From Hericium rajendrae (lineage: Eukaryota > Basidiomycota > Agaricomycetes > Russulales > Hericiaceae): a DNA stretch of 64,000 nucleotides. The stretch is taken from assembly GCA_033439255.1 (NCBI GenBank), contig CM065882.1:1-64000 (forward strand), read 5' to 3'. Below are positions 33,781-44,956 of the stretch, piece after piece. Every line of letters starts with the position of its first letter. Within the stretch, counting starts at the first letter, position 1. The translations under genes were made by a program, and so were the position numbers. The notes under the pieces are model-generated. The model saw only the letters and a list, made by a program, of their open reading frames with translations. It ran no database searches and was not told the DNA's origin.

Positions 33781-35310
33781 ATGGGCAACTGCGTCTCAAA
33801 CTCAGAGCGCGAAGGCAAGGCGCGATCAGATGCCATTGACAAGCAAATCGAGGAGGATTCAAAGAAATTCAAGCGGGAATGCAAGATACTTCTCCTTGGT
33901 GAGTCCTCGTTTCTTGTCGGCACGTCCATGGCCGCGGACATGCATTGCGTCCGGTTTCGACGCGCCATGCACTGTTGGGCTGTTCTATAATTATGCTCGC
34001 CACACCGCCGCCACAGAAGTCGAAGTTCATGCATCACTGCCGTCCCTTCATACTCGTTTGCCTTCTGTCAGCTATTCACACAGCTTCTCTCAGGCTCCGG
34101 CGAATCCGGGAAATCCACCATCGTCAAGCAGATGAAGATTATTCACCAGAACGGGTACACGACGGAGGAGCTTCTCACTTTCCGCCCGCTCATCTGGAAG
34201 AACCTCCTCGAGAGCGCGCATGCAGTCGTTGGCGCGCTCGCAAAGATCGGTCTGGAGCCTTCACGGCCCGCGAACAAAGTGCGCACCTTATCTTGCCCGT
34301 TCTATATCCATATCTAAGCTATTTCTAGGCGAGTCTGGAGAAGCTCGCGAGTTACGAGCTGAGCACCGACCCGACGTTTTTCTTCAGCCCCGACATCGCG
34401 CGTGCCATCCAAGAACTCTGGCAGGACCCTATCATCCCGACGATGATGGACCACTCGTCCGAGTTCTATCTGATGGACAGCGCAAGCTAGTGCGTAGCGA
34501 GATCAGCTGATTTCGACTACTGCTGATCTGGCTTCCATTCCGCTAGCTTCTTTGCGGAAGCAGATCGCATAGCCTCAAGTAGTTATACCCCTACTAAGGA
34601 AGACGTCTTGCGCGCGCGGGCGAAGAGCACAGGTATCACCGAGACGCGTTTCAACATGGGTACATTATCGTACGTTGCCTTATTCGATACGACTACCTTA
34701 CAATTAACGCGTTTGGTTCTCAGAATACACATGTTTGACGTCGGCGGTCAACGGTCGGAACGAAAGAAATGGATCCATTCGTTTGAAAGCGTGACCAGTA
34801 TCATCTTCTGCACCGCGTTGTCTGAGTACGACCAGGTACTACTAGAAGAGAAGAATCAGGTACTGTTATTATAGTGTTGCTTATACTGTTCATTTCATCT
34901 TACTTTCTACTAGAATCGAATGGCCGAATCGCTAGTGCTTTTCGATTCCGTCATCAACTCGCGGTGGTTCCTCCGCACATCCATCATTCTATTCTTAAAC
35001 AAGATTGACGTGTTCAAGAACAAACTACCGAAGGTTCCGTTAGAGCGGTATTTTACCGAGTACACGGGCGGCTCGGACGTCAACAAGGGCGCGAAGTATA
35101 TCCTGTGGCGGTTCATGCAGGCGAACCGTGCGCGACTAAGTGTCTATCCCCAGTACGTTCCTTGTTCATCTCTTCCCCATCACCTTTTTGATGCATTTGC
35201 GTTTGTCTAGCATAACCCAGGCGACTGATACATCAAATATCCGTCTCGTGTTCGTGACCGTCAAGGAGACAATACTCCAAAATGCTCTCAAAGAATCCGG
35301 GATCCTGTAG
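33781..35310 (+). CDS. Heterotrimeric G-protein alpha subunit
   Basis: Seven exons: 33781-33898, 34094-34278, 34329-34489, 34547-34669, 34724-34859, 34914-35152 and 35211-35310. They sum to 354 codons with frame kept, exactly the usual G-alpha length (353 residues). The protein starts M-G-N-C-V-S, giving a myristoylation glycine and a palmitoylation cysteine. P-loop G-S-G-E-S-G-K-S-T is at 40-48, switch [11 protein letters not shown], switch [14 protein letters not shown] and N-K-I-D are all present. The guanine-binding TCAT-type motif reads T-Q-A-T-D-T, with Gln for Cys. The C-terminus is E-S-G-I-L, without the Cys at -4 that is ADP-ribosylated in the Gi class. It should act at the plasma membrane downstream of pheromone or nutrient receptors; which one cannot be told from sequence. 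Confidence 0.95.
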
Positions 35311-36814
35311 TGTCTTTTCATTCTGCCGCATTTCTATCCTATCTGTTCGTATCTCGCTTTGTTTCCATGGATTGCATTTATCGTCGTTTTGGGTGCGTAT
35401 CACACCATCGTCGTCGATACCTGCATTAACAAGCACATCTCTGATAGATCACATCATGCCCTACCTGCCCATCTATCACTGTCGCATTCTCATTCGCACC
35501 GCCAGCATCACCATACCATACCCTCACCTTGCCATCGCCATTTACCCGCGACCGTCATCTACCCGTGACCGCCATCTACCCGCGACCGCCATTTACCCGC
35601 CCCACCATACCAGCCTTTGCCGCCCGAATCCCCCAGCATCCATATCCTACAGGAAACCTACCGATCCTATTCCCTCCGTCCCGGCCTTGTTCTCATGTGG
35701 CATTATGGTCGATATCTGTCTCCTGATATCACGGACTAGCGTCTGACGACACCGGACTCCCATGGCGGTGGGCCGAGACACCGCTACACAGCAGACCTTC
35801 TGTCATACCGACTGGCGAAGACTTCCAATAGTGGTTACGAAGACAGGACTTATTGTGGCAGTATCTTGCGCTGCTTGGATCTTCATCGTGTACATCGCGC
35901 GCCGTCCCGTCTCCCGCTTGTCAATCGTCAGTGCAACCAGCTTATCCTGGACAGCACGCTTTCCTTGCGGCCCGAAGCCCAGCGCCAGCTCGCGCCGTAG
36001 CCGTCACGAAACCCAGCGCCGCATTGCCCATCGCATCTCCGTGCCGGATGGCCAGGACCTGCCCGAAGGCGCGCGGAGGTCATAGGTGCCGGGCCATTGT
36101 ACTCTTACCTCGGAGCCCCGAATGTCTGTAGTGTACCGAAGTCCCTTGCTACGAGCCGCGGTCTGTCGTCGTTGTCCTGTATGCCTATGCATCGCTACGT
36201 ATACGAGTAGGTTATAATTGAGAACTGTGGACGTTTGGATTTGGGTGGGCGGCGTGAGTTGAGTCCGCGACGCAGAGTGCCTCGGTGTTCCCGCTGCATT
36301 TGCCTTTGATCGTTTGAACCTTTATACGCTCTGCGCTGGGCAGGACAGGCCTACCTGTCAGAGTTGGCAGCTCGGAGCCGTTACTGTCGCTGTCGGGTCA
36401 TTTCGCGGAAGACATCGTATACTAAAGCATGTTGATTTGCGTACTGGGGATTGTGATCCCGACTGGGAATGGGATCCAGTAGGATCAAGTCGATATCATG
36501 ACAGCGTCGCAGCGCGACGACGGTGCAGACCTTTTCCCCATCCTTCTATGCAGATACTGGCGCGAGTTCGGTAGGAGTCGCAGAGCCGCGTCAGACAGAC
36601 GATCCGGAGGTACGGAGTGTTGAGTCCTGTCTACTCTTAGGTTGGTAGGACTCGGAGTGTCTATATACAACCCTCCCCGCCTCGTCGTGTACTAGAGCAA
36701 CTCGCGAGCTTCCAGGTCAGAGCCGAAGGGTGCAGAAGTGATGCATGACGAATGTGATCTGGAACCAGCCAAACGTCAGCTTCAGGAAGCTAACACACTC
36801 GTCGCACAGCAAAC
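35311..36814. other. Intergenic with a short ~20-bp repeat
   Basis: About 35535-35600 has roughly four copies of a CATCTACCCGCGACCG-type unit. The rest has no frame I can support. The far end is the 3' flank of the minus-strand gene ending at 36815. Confidence 0.5.
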
Positions 36815-37734
36815 CTACCACACAACCGGCGGCATCATATCCTCCACCTCCAATGGCAATGAAACCATCTCTTCCCAGTCACCCGGCATGGTGCTTCTCA
36901 GCATCTCCATCAGTTCCGTATTTCCCTCATACTTACTGTGAAACCAGCGCACCATGCGCAGCAGCTCCGGCTTCGTCTTGCCGCGGTAGAGCTCGAACTG
37001 GATTGCGATGTCGTGCTCCGCGAGCCACTTGATGAGGAAGTTGATGTCCTCGCGGTCGGACTGTGTCTTGCGCACCGTCTTCGGGCGCGTGGACGTGTAG
37101 CTCATGGACCAGCGCTTGAACTTCGTGAAAATCAGGATGCACGGGTGCAGGATCGTGATCGCTGCCGAAAGCAAGAGTCAGTTGGCAGGAGATTAGATGG
37201 AGATATTGTTCTGACGCACGGAAGTCGAGGAACCCGTAGGTGGGGCCTGCGACGCCGGGCAGGCCAAGCGTCCCTGCAGACAAGGTCTCGATCACCACAT
37301 TGTTCTTGCTCTTGTACACTAGTTCGTCACGAGGCACTTCTGTGTCTGGATTCTGCGTCCCTCCCTTCTCAGTCTCGCCAGCGATTCAAGTTCAATTGGC
37401 TCACCTGGACGAAATATAGCTTGATGCCCGCGTGGGCAAAGTGTGCATCCAGCTTCACAAGCTGCTCGCGAATCACCAGGAGGTCGATGTTCTTCGTCTC
37501 GACCAGCACGTCAATATCGTGCAGACACAACGCGGGTCATTACGAATCGATGGAGATGAGAAAGAGGGTACTTATTTCGGTAGGTCGCATGCTACCGAGC
37601 AGGGACCACGCAAACCCACCGATAAAGGTGTGGTTGCAGTCCAGCTGTGTGAGAAGATCTGAGAGGGCCTTTGCAGCCTTGAGGTGATCTTCTCTGGAAA
37701 GAGAAATGGATATGGTGGAGGATTTAGTCACCAT
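36815..37734 (-). CDS. Nucleotidyltransferase-like protein (fungal family), with an apparent AT-AC intron
   Basis: Exons 37734-37576, 37518-37405, 37352-37220 and 37161-36815 give 251 codons in frame. G-G-F-A-W-S-L-L-G-S then R-P-T-E-D-I-D-V-L-V matches the GG...GS...DxD core of minimal nucleotidyltransferase folds; the two aspartates would bind metal. The C-terminal part (R-W-S-M-S-Y-T-S-T-R-P-K-T, then L-R-M-V-R-W-F-H) is shared with the truncated copy at 24657-25089. The DID triplet is formed only if the intron 37575-37519 is removed at ATAAGT...GCAC borders. The other introns are GT-AG. The substrate is unknown. An ATG at 37782 in the same frame is an alternative start. Head-to-head with the gene at 37897, sharing about 160 bp of promoter. 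Confidence 0.75.
37519..37575 (-). other. Putative U2-type AT-AC intron, 57 nt
   Basis: Sense strand reads ...ACC GAA / ATAAGTACCC ... TCTGCAC / GAT ATT GAC.... Removal joins T-E to D-I-D in phase 0 and completes the nucleotidyltransferase motif. No GT-AG choice within the gap does this. ATAAGT is the known donor form of U2-dependent AT-AC introns; it is unlike the ATATCCTT donor of U12 introns. Both ends deviate together, as expected for a compensating pair. Confidence 0.6.
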
Positions 37735-37896
37735 CTGTTGAGGATAAATATGTATGGCTGTTTTCGAATTGTAGAAATCCAAAAATTTGCTTTCGAGACA
37801 CCTAGACGACTTGACTACATAGTGGCGGCCACTGGCTCAGACTTGAAGCTTGAAGCTGGACCGAACGCTTTGTCTCTTATCTGTCGATCAGCCACC

Positions 37897-38790
37897 ATGT
37901 CGACGACTATCACGTCCTCAGCCTCTTCCTCCTCTTCGTGTAATAGACTGCTCCAAGAGCCTAAAATCTTTGACTTCAGAGATGCTTCACCAACGGCGAA
38001 AGACGTACTGCCTACCCCTTTCGACACGTCGTCGCCGTCCGAGCTTGTCGATCTCGCCCTACACACGCTTCACAGCAAAGGCATCGAGCTCATTGAGTTC
38101 AAAACTCTTCTATACCGGCGGATGGGCGTCCCCGTTATCCTCAAAGTGAGTAGCGTTTCGCCTCGGAACTAAACCACATAATTTTCTTCACCAAATCAGA
38201 ATTTCCATTACCTGGTCCCAGACGAGGACCTCGACGTTGCGTCGGATGCCCTGCTCGAACTCGGACTCCCGCTTTCCCTCCCGCCTCCCCTTCTTCTCAG
38301 TACGGACGGCGACTTCTATGCCAAAGGCCGCCTGCACCGCCTCGCGTCCTATCAGTCCGTCGGGCGTGCCCAGCACCTCGTCCTCTATCCGCGCTCCTTC
38401 GCCGACTTCGCGCAGAGCGAGCTGTCGCCCGCGCCATCGGGCGAGGCACCCGTGCTCGTTCCGCATCCGAGCGCCGTGTACGCATCCATCCTACGCATGA
38501 TGCAGCGCTACTCCCGCTACGCATCCACGCGCAGTACGCTCGAGTCAGAGCTGTCCGAGCTCGTGGGGTACAATCTGTACGGCCTACATGAGGGCTACGT
38601 GGACATAGACGACGAGGAAGAGTGCGCGCGGCTCGAGGTCGACCGCCGAGTCGTGGAGGCCGCGGACGTCGTCCGCGCGTGGGGACGTGCGGGTGCGTGG
38701 CGTGAGGGAGAGGAGTGGATGGGCGCGGCACTTGAGGGGGTGGTGAGTGGGACGGGCGAGATCGAGGACCTGCCGTGGAGTGCTTCGTAA
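37897..38790 (+). CDS. Conserved mushroom protein of unknown function
   Basis: Two exons, 37897-38145 and 38200-38790, with a GTGAGT...AATCAG intron of 54 nt; 279 residues, frame kept. After a Ser-rich start it reads L-A-L-H-T-L-H-S-K-G-I-E-L-I, then Y-R-R-M-G-V-P-V-I-L-K, Y-L-V-P-D-E-D-L, S-T-D-G-D-F-Y-A-K-G and H-P-S-A-V-Y-A-S-I-L-R-M-M. I know similar proteins only as uncharacterised basidiomycete families. The pattern of an allele-like core followed by a helical segment hints at a nucleotidyltransferase-related fold like its divergent neighbour, but no metal-binding DxD is visible. The tail is acidic and Glu/Gly-rich. Confidence 0.75.
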
Positions 38791-39361
38791 CGTCCGTGCC
38801 TGCGTTGTCTTGTTTCTGTGGCATATTGTGTGGGGTGTTTTAAATTGTCAGCGTTGTTGCCGAGATACTACACAGAATTGCACCGAGTGCCAGATGGTCG
38901 CATTGAACAACAGGACCGTTTATCCGTATGGTCCGTATGGCGACACAGTATATGGGCATGGCGCTACAGACAAGAAGACGTGGTATCCTAAGGTGGGACC
39001 AGGAAATTAGGGTATCCCGTTTTGCCGTCACCCGTCGTAGTGATTGCAAGGACGTCGATACCGTCGAGCCCTGCAGACTCATTGCACCTAGCAGTCGTGC
39101 AGATCGAATGGAATGAGTGTTCTGAGACATTCCCGAACGAAATACTGCCCAGATAGAGACGAGAAATGACTGAAAGGACTTGGGATAAGTATGCGGCTCG
39201 ACCTGGCTCGACGCCTGCGTGAACGGACACGGCCCGGGCGAACTGTGACACGACGCGTCCTCATACACGCGACGCGTTTGTCACACGTTACTCCGACTCG
39301 CCCCCACGTCCACGGGTCATCCTGGTTCATTCTCAGTGGCATCTCACTATCACCTGCCGCA
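38791..39361. other. Intergenic, no gene seen
   Basis: Short frames only. The last 150 bp include CACGCGACGCGTTTGTCACACG and are probably the promoter of the gene at 39362. Confidence 0.5.
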
Positions 39362-40146
39362 ATGCCTCACTCATCAATCGTGAGTACACTTAACACAGAA
39401 CGTCCTTCTTCACAGCCCACTCCGCCGAGTTCATCCATGCCACGCGCTCTCTCTCCAAATAGATCAGGCTCCCAACCACAGCAACGTCCGCCAACGTTCT
39501 ACGAGGGAGACGAGCATATTTTGAACCGCATCCCGAGTTATACGCCCATGACAGAGGCGGAGCTCCACTATCATATGAAGCTGATCCACCCCGATGCCAA
39601 CGACGACAACATGCATACCTACATTGCCAGGCTCAATCGGCAGGTGGATAAAGTCATGGAGCGGAGCGGACTGCTGGTGATTGGGGTGCGTTCTATATTG
39701 CATGCCTTTGTATTGCTCGCTCAAACTAAAGATCATTCCACCTATAGGAGAAGCCCAGGCCGGACGACAAGAACTACTACGCCCTTGCCGTTCCGAACTC
39801 CAACTACATAATCCGCATCTGGGACGGCGGTATGACGACCTACTCCCAGTTCTGCCTCGACTTCTTCGATACCAGTCTCAACTCTCCAGTCAACCTTCCT
39901 CAAGGCTACACTCTCTGGCCGGCTCCAAACCAGCGCATGCCAGTTTACATGATGCATGGGCCGCTCGTTTCTTGGGAAAGAGCAATGGGGTGCACTGATA
40001 TTCCCAATGGGGAAGAGAAATGGAGTGTCCCGGAGGGCTTGTTCATTTACGTTCAACGGGCCCAGGGGGAGGACTTCACGTTCGCGGTTCCTTGTCGTAT
40101 GCCGGCGATGCCGGCGACGATTCTGCAGCCTACGTATCTCTCATAA
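39362..40146 (+). CDS. Unknown protein, two exons
   Basis: Exons 39362-39685 and 39748-40146 with a 62-nt GTGCGT...TATAG intron; 240 residues. The first ~60 residues are Ser/Pro/Gln-rich and probably disordered. They are followed by E-A-E-L-H-Y-H-M-K-L-I-H-P-D-A-N-D-D and a compact C-terminal part with Y-Y-A-L-A-V-P-N-S-N-Y-I-I-R-I-W and A-M-G-C-T-D-I-P-N-G-E-E-K-W. No signal peptide, membrane segment or family I recognise. Coding style and the phase-0 intron make it a convincing gene. Confidence 0.7.
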
Positions 40147-40221
40147 TCGGTGTCGTCTTAACTCCATGTCGTCCCTAATGTGCTGTCAGTCATTTTCATG
40201 ACTAGTCACCATATCAATGTA

Positions 40222-40310
40222 CTCTAGCCACCTCACCTTCCCACCTTTTGGCCTTAATTAAGGTCGACCTTAATTAAGGCCAAAAGGTGGGAAGGTGAGG
40301 TGCTCTAGCC
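40222..40310. mobile_element. 72-bp perfect palindrome flanked by 8-bp direct repeats (micro-MITE-like)
   Basis: 40230-40301 is a perfect inverted repeat: ACCTCACCTTCCCACC... through TTAATTAAGGTC, then its exact complement, centred on GTCGAC (40263-40268). CTCTAGCC stands immediately left (40222-40229) and, one base further, immediately right (40303-40310). That is the layout of a very small palindromic insertion with target duplication. Confidence 0.75.
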
Positions 40311-41850
40311 GCCCATTGAGAGGACCCATGAATATGCGCCTAGAGGTTGCATCCAAATTTTGGCCTTCCGTCAGCACAAAATCCATGCCCCAAACGTCCG
40401 AATTTGGGTGGGACATCACTTTCCGAGGCCGATCCGTCAGCAAAATGGATCCGAGTTCAGGGGCCAAATAGGGCAGATTGTGGCCACATGAAGGGATCGA
40501 ACATTGAAACCAACGATAGGTTGTAAGAATTGTGCTTTCTGCCGTTTGCTGCCGGGTTTCTGCCCTCAGCGCCGGATGTCCGTCCGCACCAAGGATGGGA
40601 GCTGGGCCAAGGGGCCCCATATTCGTAGCGGTTTCGATCGGACCTCGGCCGAAATTCTGGCCCTTTCGTCCGCACCAGGATCCCAGCTTGGACGATTTTT
40701 GGGCCTTTTCCGTCAGCATCCCGATGGAACCTTTGGTGGGATATTCATGGGTCCTCCATTGAGGCACCGTTTGCCTTGCCTGCGTAACGACTTGAACTCT
40801 GGCGTTCGCACCTCGTTTGCGCTCGTTGCGCTCGGTTTCTTTTTCCTTATGTGCGACGCCCGCTTACCTTGATGTTCTCCTCTTCTCAAGGTTCGTTTTC
40901 TCGCTTTCTTGCAGCGTCTCTCGCGGTACTGAGGGCCCAAGGCCGTGCCTGGCTAAGCCGCAGGTACGTGCGAGCCTCCCCTTCCCATCTCATTCAGCTC
41001 TCTCACTCGTTCCCAGAAACAGAGCCAGAGTGAGCAAATACGACATGGTTGCCCACATCGCTGGCAGGAAGCTTGGGCGCGTCAGGTGCACATGCGATGA
41101 CCGGGACATACTATAGCTTAGGTGAGTACTGAAAGCGTGCCCCGTTTTTCACTTGCCGCCCTAACCTTCCTTCTGCATTCGACTTCCCACTTTCAACACT
41201 CCCGGCAGCACGAGACATCCGCCGACCAAGAGGCGCACGACGCAGCGACGGAAATCTGTGCGGCACAGAGCGCGACAATGCAAAGCACGCGAACAGCGAC
41301 AGACGGCGTCCGCGATGCGATGTGAAGGGCGACAAACAACAGCGCACGCGACGAGAAGCATGAGACGACCGACGAGCCACGAAGTATAGGAGGGTGCAAA
41401 GGTCAGTTGCTAGTTAGTTTGTGCCACTGCGCGTTGACCCTCAATGCCAGAGCAGGAAAGTCACCGGATATTCGGATATCCTGGAGTGACGAGCGAATGT
41501 CCGCTCGCGCGCGGTGACCAGCGAATATTCTAACAGAATGCCGCGATGTACAATGATTTCCTCTAACCTGTCGTACGCTGGGGATTCACCTGCCCCTCTA
41601 CAGCTGACTATCTACTAGTTAACGTTTCCTGGCATTATCCAGTTAGATGCTGCGTCCGCTAAAAAACCGGCCTCTAGAGGCTGGCCCATGGGGTGCCTTC
41701 TCTTTTGGGGAGTCCCTCCCGCCACACCCTCCTGATGAGTCGGAGGAGCCCCATCCCTCCGTTGTGACGGTTGTGACGGTTTCATAACCCGAAACCCTCG
41801 CTGCGACACTCCCTCAAGATGGATATAGACTAGGGGAAAGGGTTGTGTAT
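40311..41850. repeat. Diverged inverted and direct repeats, no gene
   Basis: GACCCATGAATAT near 40323 and ATATTCATGGGTC near 40741 are inverted partners, with weaker matching sequence inward. Variants of TCCGTCAGCA or TCGTCCGCACCA recur near 40370, 40435, 40590, 40668 and 40712. This looks like an old non-coding element. From about 40800 to 41850 I find no credible gene. Confidence 0.5.
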
Positions 41851-42640
41851 AATGCAGGCCTCTTCTCCATCCATTGCTGGCAAACGTGCTGGAGGTCATC
41901 TACAAAGCATCACGGTCGTTCCAGATCCTTTGTTCAAGATGCGTACCGGCAGCAAAACTTCGCGAAGCGACCCTCAGTCAAAGTCATGTTTTTCCGCGTC
42001 AGTTGGGCCGCCCTTGCATATCCTCTTGTCTCAAGACTGACATCAAATTTTTATAAGGACCCATTATCCATGCAGATGCTGACGCGAGCTCGGTAGAAGC
42101 TGCACGATCGAACGTGGCGCAAGATGTATCTTCTGTTCAATTGCGACTGCCCTGGCGCATGCGCCCGTCCGTCCATGCGTCAAGTTCCGTCAACTCTCGC
42201 ATGAACCGTGATTTTCCTTCCCTGCTCCAGCTGACATGTTCGTTATCATCCCACATCATCTGATTTGTCGCGCCCATGACTGCAACATTGCCGACTTTCG
42301 TGCCGCCAGCTACTCGCATTACCAGAATAAACAATCTTCAGCCACGATGGTTGAGTATTCCTCTACTCTGCGTCAGGCAGACTATGTTCCGCCCGTTCCC
42401 GCCGCTTTTGCGTGCAGCACCCTCCACTTCAAACCACGCGCCATCATCCGCGTGGCTGCTCGCTGGAAGGCGCACCCCGACGAGCCCGTTGCTGATGTCC
42501 CACGCTGGCTGCTCCAGCATGGCATCGCAGTCGCCTGGTGCCTGCCGTGTCCGCCCGGTCTGAGGTATAGCGAGGTAGGTTGGGGTCTCCTCATAATGCA
42601 AAACTGATGCTAATACAAAGCGACAGGTCCACCCGACATT
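41851..42640 (+). pseudogene. Broken copy of the 47.2-kb gene family
   Basis: The start (S-P-S-I-A-G-K-R), the middle (L-P-W-R-M-R-P-S-V-H-A-S-S) and a third block (L-H-F-K-P-R-A-I-I-R-V-A-A-R-W then W-L-L-Q-H-G-I-A-V-A-W) match the gene at 47237-48731 in order. They lie in different frames with stops between, and the last third is absent. Same orientation as the intact copy, 5 kb upstream; the amino-acid oxidase gene lies between them. Confidence 0.75.
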
Positions 42641-44549
42641 ACAGTACCTTTTCCTGAGCAAGAATAGCTAATTTCAACAATGCCTTGGTTTCGTCTTCAT
42701 CTGGAATACCCCATATTTTCTCCAAAAGCGCCCTCTTCACTTCAATCTCATCCGGCTCGAGCTGGCCGAGCGCGTTGTACACGGCTCTCCACGCAGAGTT
42801 GAGCGCGCCCAGCACCCACGCGTGGTGCACCGACGTCGCCTCGCCCGCGATGTGAAGCTTGCCGTCCGCGGCAGGGGCCTTCATGCTCGCAAACATGCTG
42901 TTCCCACGCTGCGGCTGTCCGAACTGGCCGGGCCCGAACAGCGCAAACGCACCACGCGCATGCCTGTCGTTGTGCCAGTTGTACGCGTAATAGTCGACGA
43001 GCGGGCCGAACTTGGCCCTCGGTACGCCATGCAGCTGCGACAGGTTCTGCAGCGTGAGCTCGATGAGCTGCTTCTCCGCCTCCGTGTCCTTGCCCTGCGC
43101 AAGCCCGCCAAAGCGTTGCGCGTCCTGTGCCCAAGTATAGCTCGCAAGCAGCACACCTGGCACCTTGCCGGTCGCATTAAGGCCGTATGATGGGTAGACG
43201 CAGGTGCGGATAGGAACGTCGGTGGATGAGGTGCCGCCCTGGATCCTTCGGCCACCCATGATTTCGGGATCTTCCCACCAGCGCGACTCGAATTTGAGCG
43301 CAACCTTGGTCGAGGTGTCGTAGTTCAATGATCGGATCGCCATGCGCTGCATGTACGAGAAGTCGCCCTTGGGGATCTCAATCCCTGCAAGGCAGCCCAG
43401 GGGCACAGTGCAGATGACCTGCGAATATGTCTTCTCTGCCACAAACTTGCCATCTAGAGTGAGCAGAGTCAGACGGGAGCCTAGACAGAGAATGACCGGG
43501 TGCGTACCACGACTCTGATATGCTACATTCATCTCTCCTGACTGCATTCTTTCGATCTTGGTCACGCGCATCCCAGTGACAGGCTTGCTTTTGATCCTCT
43601 CCGTCATCCTACTGGTCAGGTGGTCGGAGCCTCCATCGATGCAGTACCATGAGTAGTCCAGCTGCTTTCCTCGGATTCCGGCATCTGTCGTCGCGGCGGC
43701 CGAACCGAAATCCATCGCGTCCATCGTGCTCTCGACAAAGGCGTTGTTGTAGAGTCCAGTTGCAGATTCGAAGGTCTCAAGCCATTCAACGACGGTTTCG
43801 GGATATTCCTTCCTCCCCAACAAGTATCCGCGCGTGGAGTATGGGTCCTCCAATTCCAACAGCTTCCACGCGTCGGGGAATGGCAGCTCCCTAAACGCCT
43901 TGGCGTACGGCTCGAAGATCTCGGCCGCGACGTTGTCCACACCTCGGGCCACGAACTCGTCGGGAACGGCGCCGCCTTTGCTTTCAGAGACGCTGAAGAC
44001 ATCCTCGCCTTTGGGCGTCGGGTCGGAGGAATTGTGGAGCGTGCCGTTGAAAAGCTCGAACGTGTTCGCGGCGGAATACTTGTACTCGATGAGGAGACCG
44101 TCCCTCTCCATGTCGAGCAGCTCAAAGAGCTTGAATACGCGGTCCATGAACGGTATGTTCGGGAAGCGCATCGCGCCCATGTCGACGTAGTCGTAGCGCG
44201 CGGGGTCGTTGACCGGCGCGTCGCGCCCCGCGTCGCCGTTGAAGCGGTGTGTGAAGATGCGCCCGCCGATGCGCTCGCTCGCCTCGAGGATCTCGTACGG
44301 GAGCCCGAGCGTGTCGAGGATCATCGCCGCGTAGAGCCCTGCGCATCCCGCGCCGACGATGCAGATCGGGCGCGCGGAGCCCCGCAGGCGCGGCGGGCGC
44401 GGCGGGCCCGGCCCTGTTGTGTGGTGGGAGTCGATGGTCTCCTGGACGACGAGCTTTGCCGCCCTTGCACGCACGGAGCATGATGAGCGTGAGCGGACAG
44501 CGAGGTTGATTGACATGTTTGTGCTGTAGTCGTGTGTTGGGATGGTCAA
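42639..44549 (-). CDS. Flavin-containing amine/L-amino-acid oxidase
   Basis: A nearly intronless frame of 636 codons. After ~60 low-complexity residues comes the FAD dinucleotide motif I-V-G-A-G-C-A-G-L (64-72) and L-E-A-S-E-R-I-G-G-R-I (88-98). The C-terminal flavin motif is H-I-A-G-E-A-T-S-V-H-H-A-W-V-L-G-A-L. This is the Amino_oxidase fold of L-amino-acid and monoamine oxidases, which deaminate the substrate to a keto acid and release H2O2 and ammonia. A stretch of 54 nt (43507-43454, GTACGC...CTCTAG) is probably an in-frame intron, giving 618 residues. No signal peptide is obvious at the first ATG; a later ATG might be used. A mushroom LAO acting in nitrogen scavenging or defence is plausible; the substrate is not known. 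Confidence 0.85.
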   Translation of the reverse strand: MTIPTHDYSTNMSINLAVRSRSSCSVRARAAKLVVQETIDSHHTTGPGPPRPPRLRGSARPICIVGAGCAGLYAAMILDTLGLPYEILEASERIGGRIFTHRFNGDAGRDAPVNDPARYDYVDMGAMRFPNIPFMDRVFKLFELLDMERDGLLIEYKYSAANTFELFNGTLHNSSDPTPKGEDVFSVSESKGGAVPDEFVARGVDNVAAEIFEPYAKAFRELPFPDAWKLLELEDPYSTRGYLLGRKEYPETVVEWLETFESATGLYNNAFVESTMDAMDFGSAAATTDAGIRGKQLDYSWYCIDGGSDHLTSRMTERIKSKPVTGMRVTKIERMQSGEMNVAYQSRGTHPVILCLGSRLTLLTLDGKFVAEKTYSQVICTVPLGCLAGIEIPKGDFSYMQRMAIRSLNYDTSTKVALKFESRWWEDPEIMGGRRIQGGTSSTDVPIRTCVYPSYGLNATGKVPGVLLASYTWAQDAQRFGGLAQGKDTEAEKQLIELTLQNLSQLHGVPRAKFGPLVDYYAYNWHNDRHARGAFALFGPGQFGQPQRGNSMFASMKAPAADGKLHIAGEATSVHHAWVLGALNSAWRAVYNALGQLEPDEIEVKRALLEKIWGIPDEDETKALLKLAILAQEKVL

Positions 44550-44956
44550 CGATGTAATGGTTGTCGATTCCAGACCTGGGCGGAACTCTGGTGAGCAAGG
44601 TTGGTTCTGAGGTGTGCTCGGAAGCTAATATACCTTTCTTCTTCCCCAAGGATATACTGTTTATTGATGCATGGAAGCCATACGCGCGCCTTGACGTTCC
44701 ACCACTTGGTCTTGATTAAGGCGGGCGCACATGCATTGTGTCCGCCTGATTATACGCTGACTTTATTTTGTTCTAAGGACGTCCTGTCCATCGATGCATG
44801 GAATACATACTCGCGTCCGCTATCCCAAAGTCATCTCCCCCAGGCTGTCCATCGATGCATGGAACCTATACACGCGCCCGCTCAACGTCCGCCAACCAAC
44901 TCTGTTCATAAACCGTGTGGGAACGCCGTTCTCTTCGCAATCGCTTCATGCCCGCG
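44550..44956. repeat. Three dispersed ~30-bp repeats
   Basis: The motif CATCGATGCATGGAA followed by an A/C-variable ATAC-CGCG tail occurs near 44664 (first bases changed), 44790 and 44847. No gene is seen. The region is the upstream flank of the oxidase gene. Confidence 0.55.

Noticed and set aside
43454-43507. A frameshift in the amino-acid oxidase
   Set aside because: The 54-nt stretch is a multiple of three with GT-AG borders and no stop; either spliced or read through, the frame is intact.
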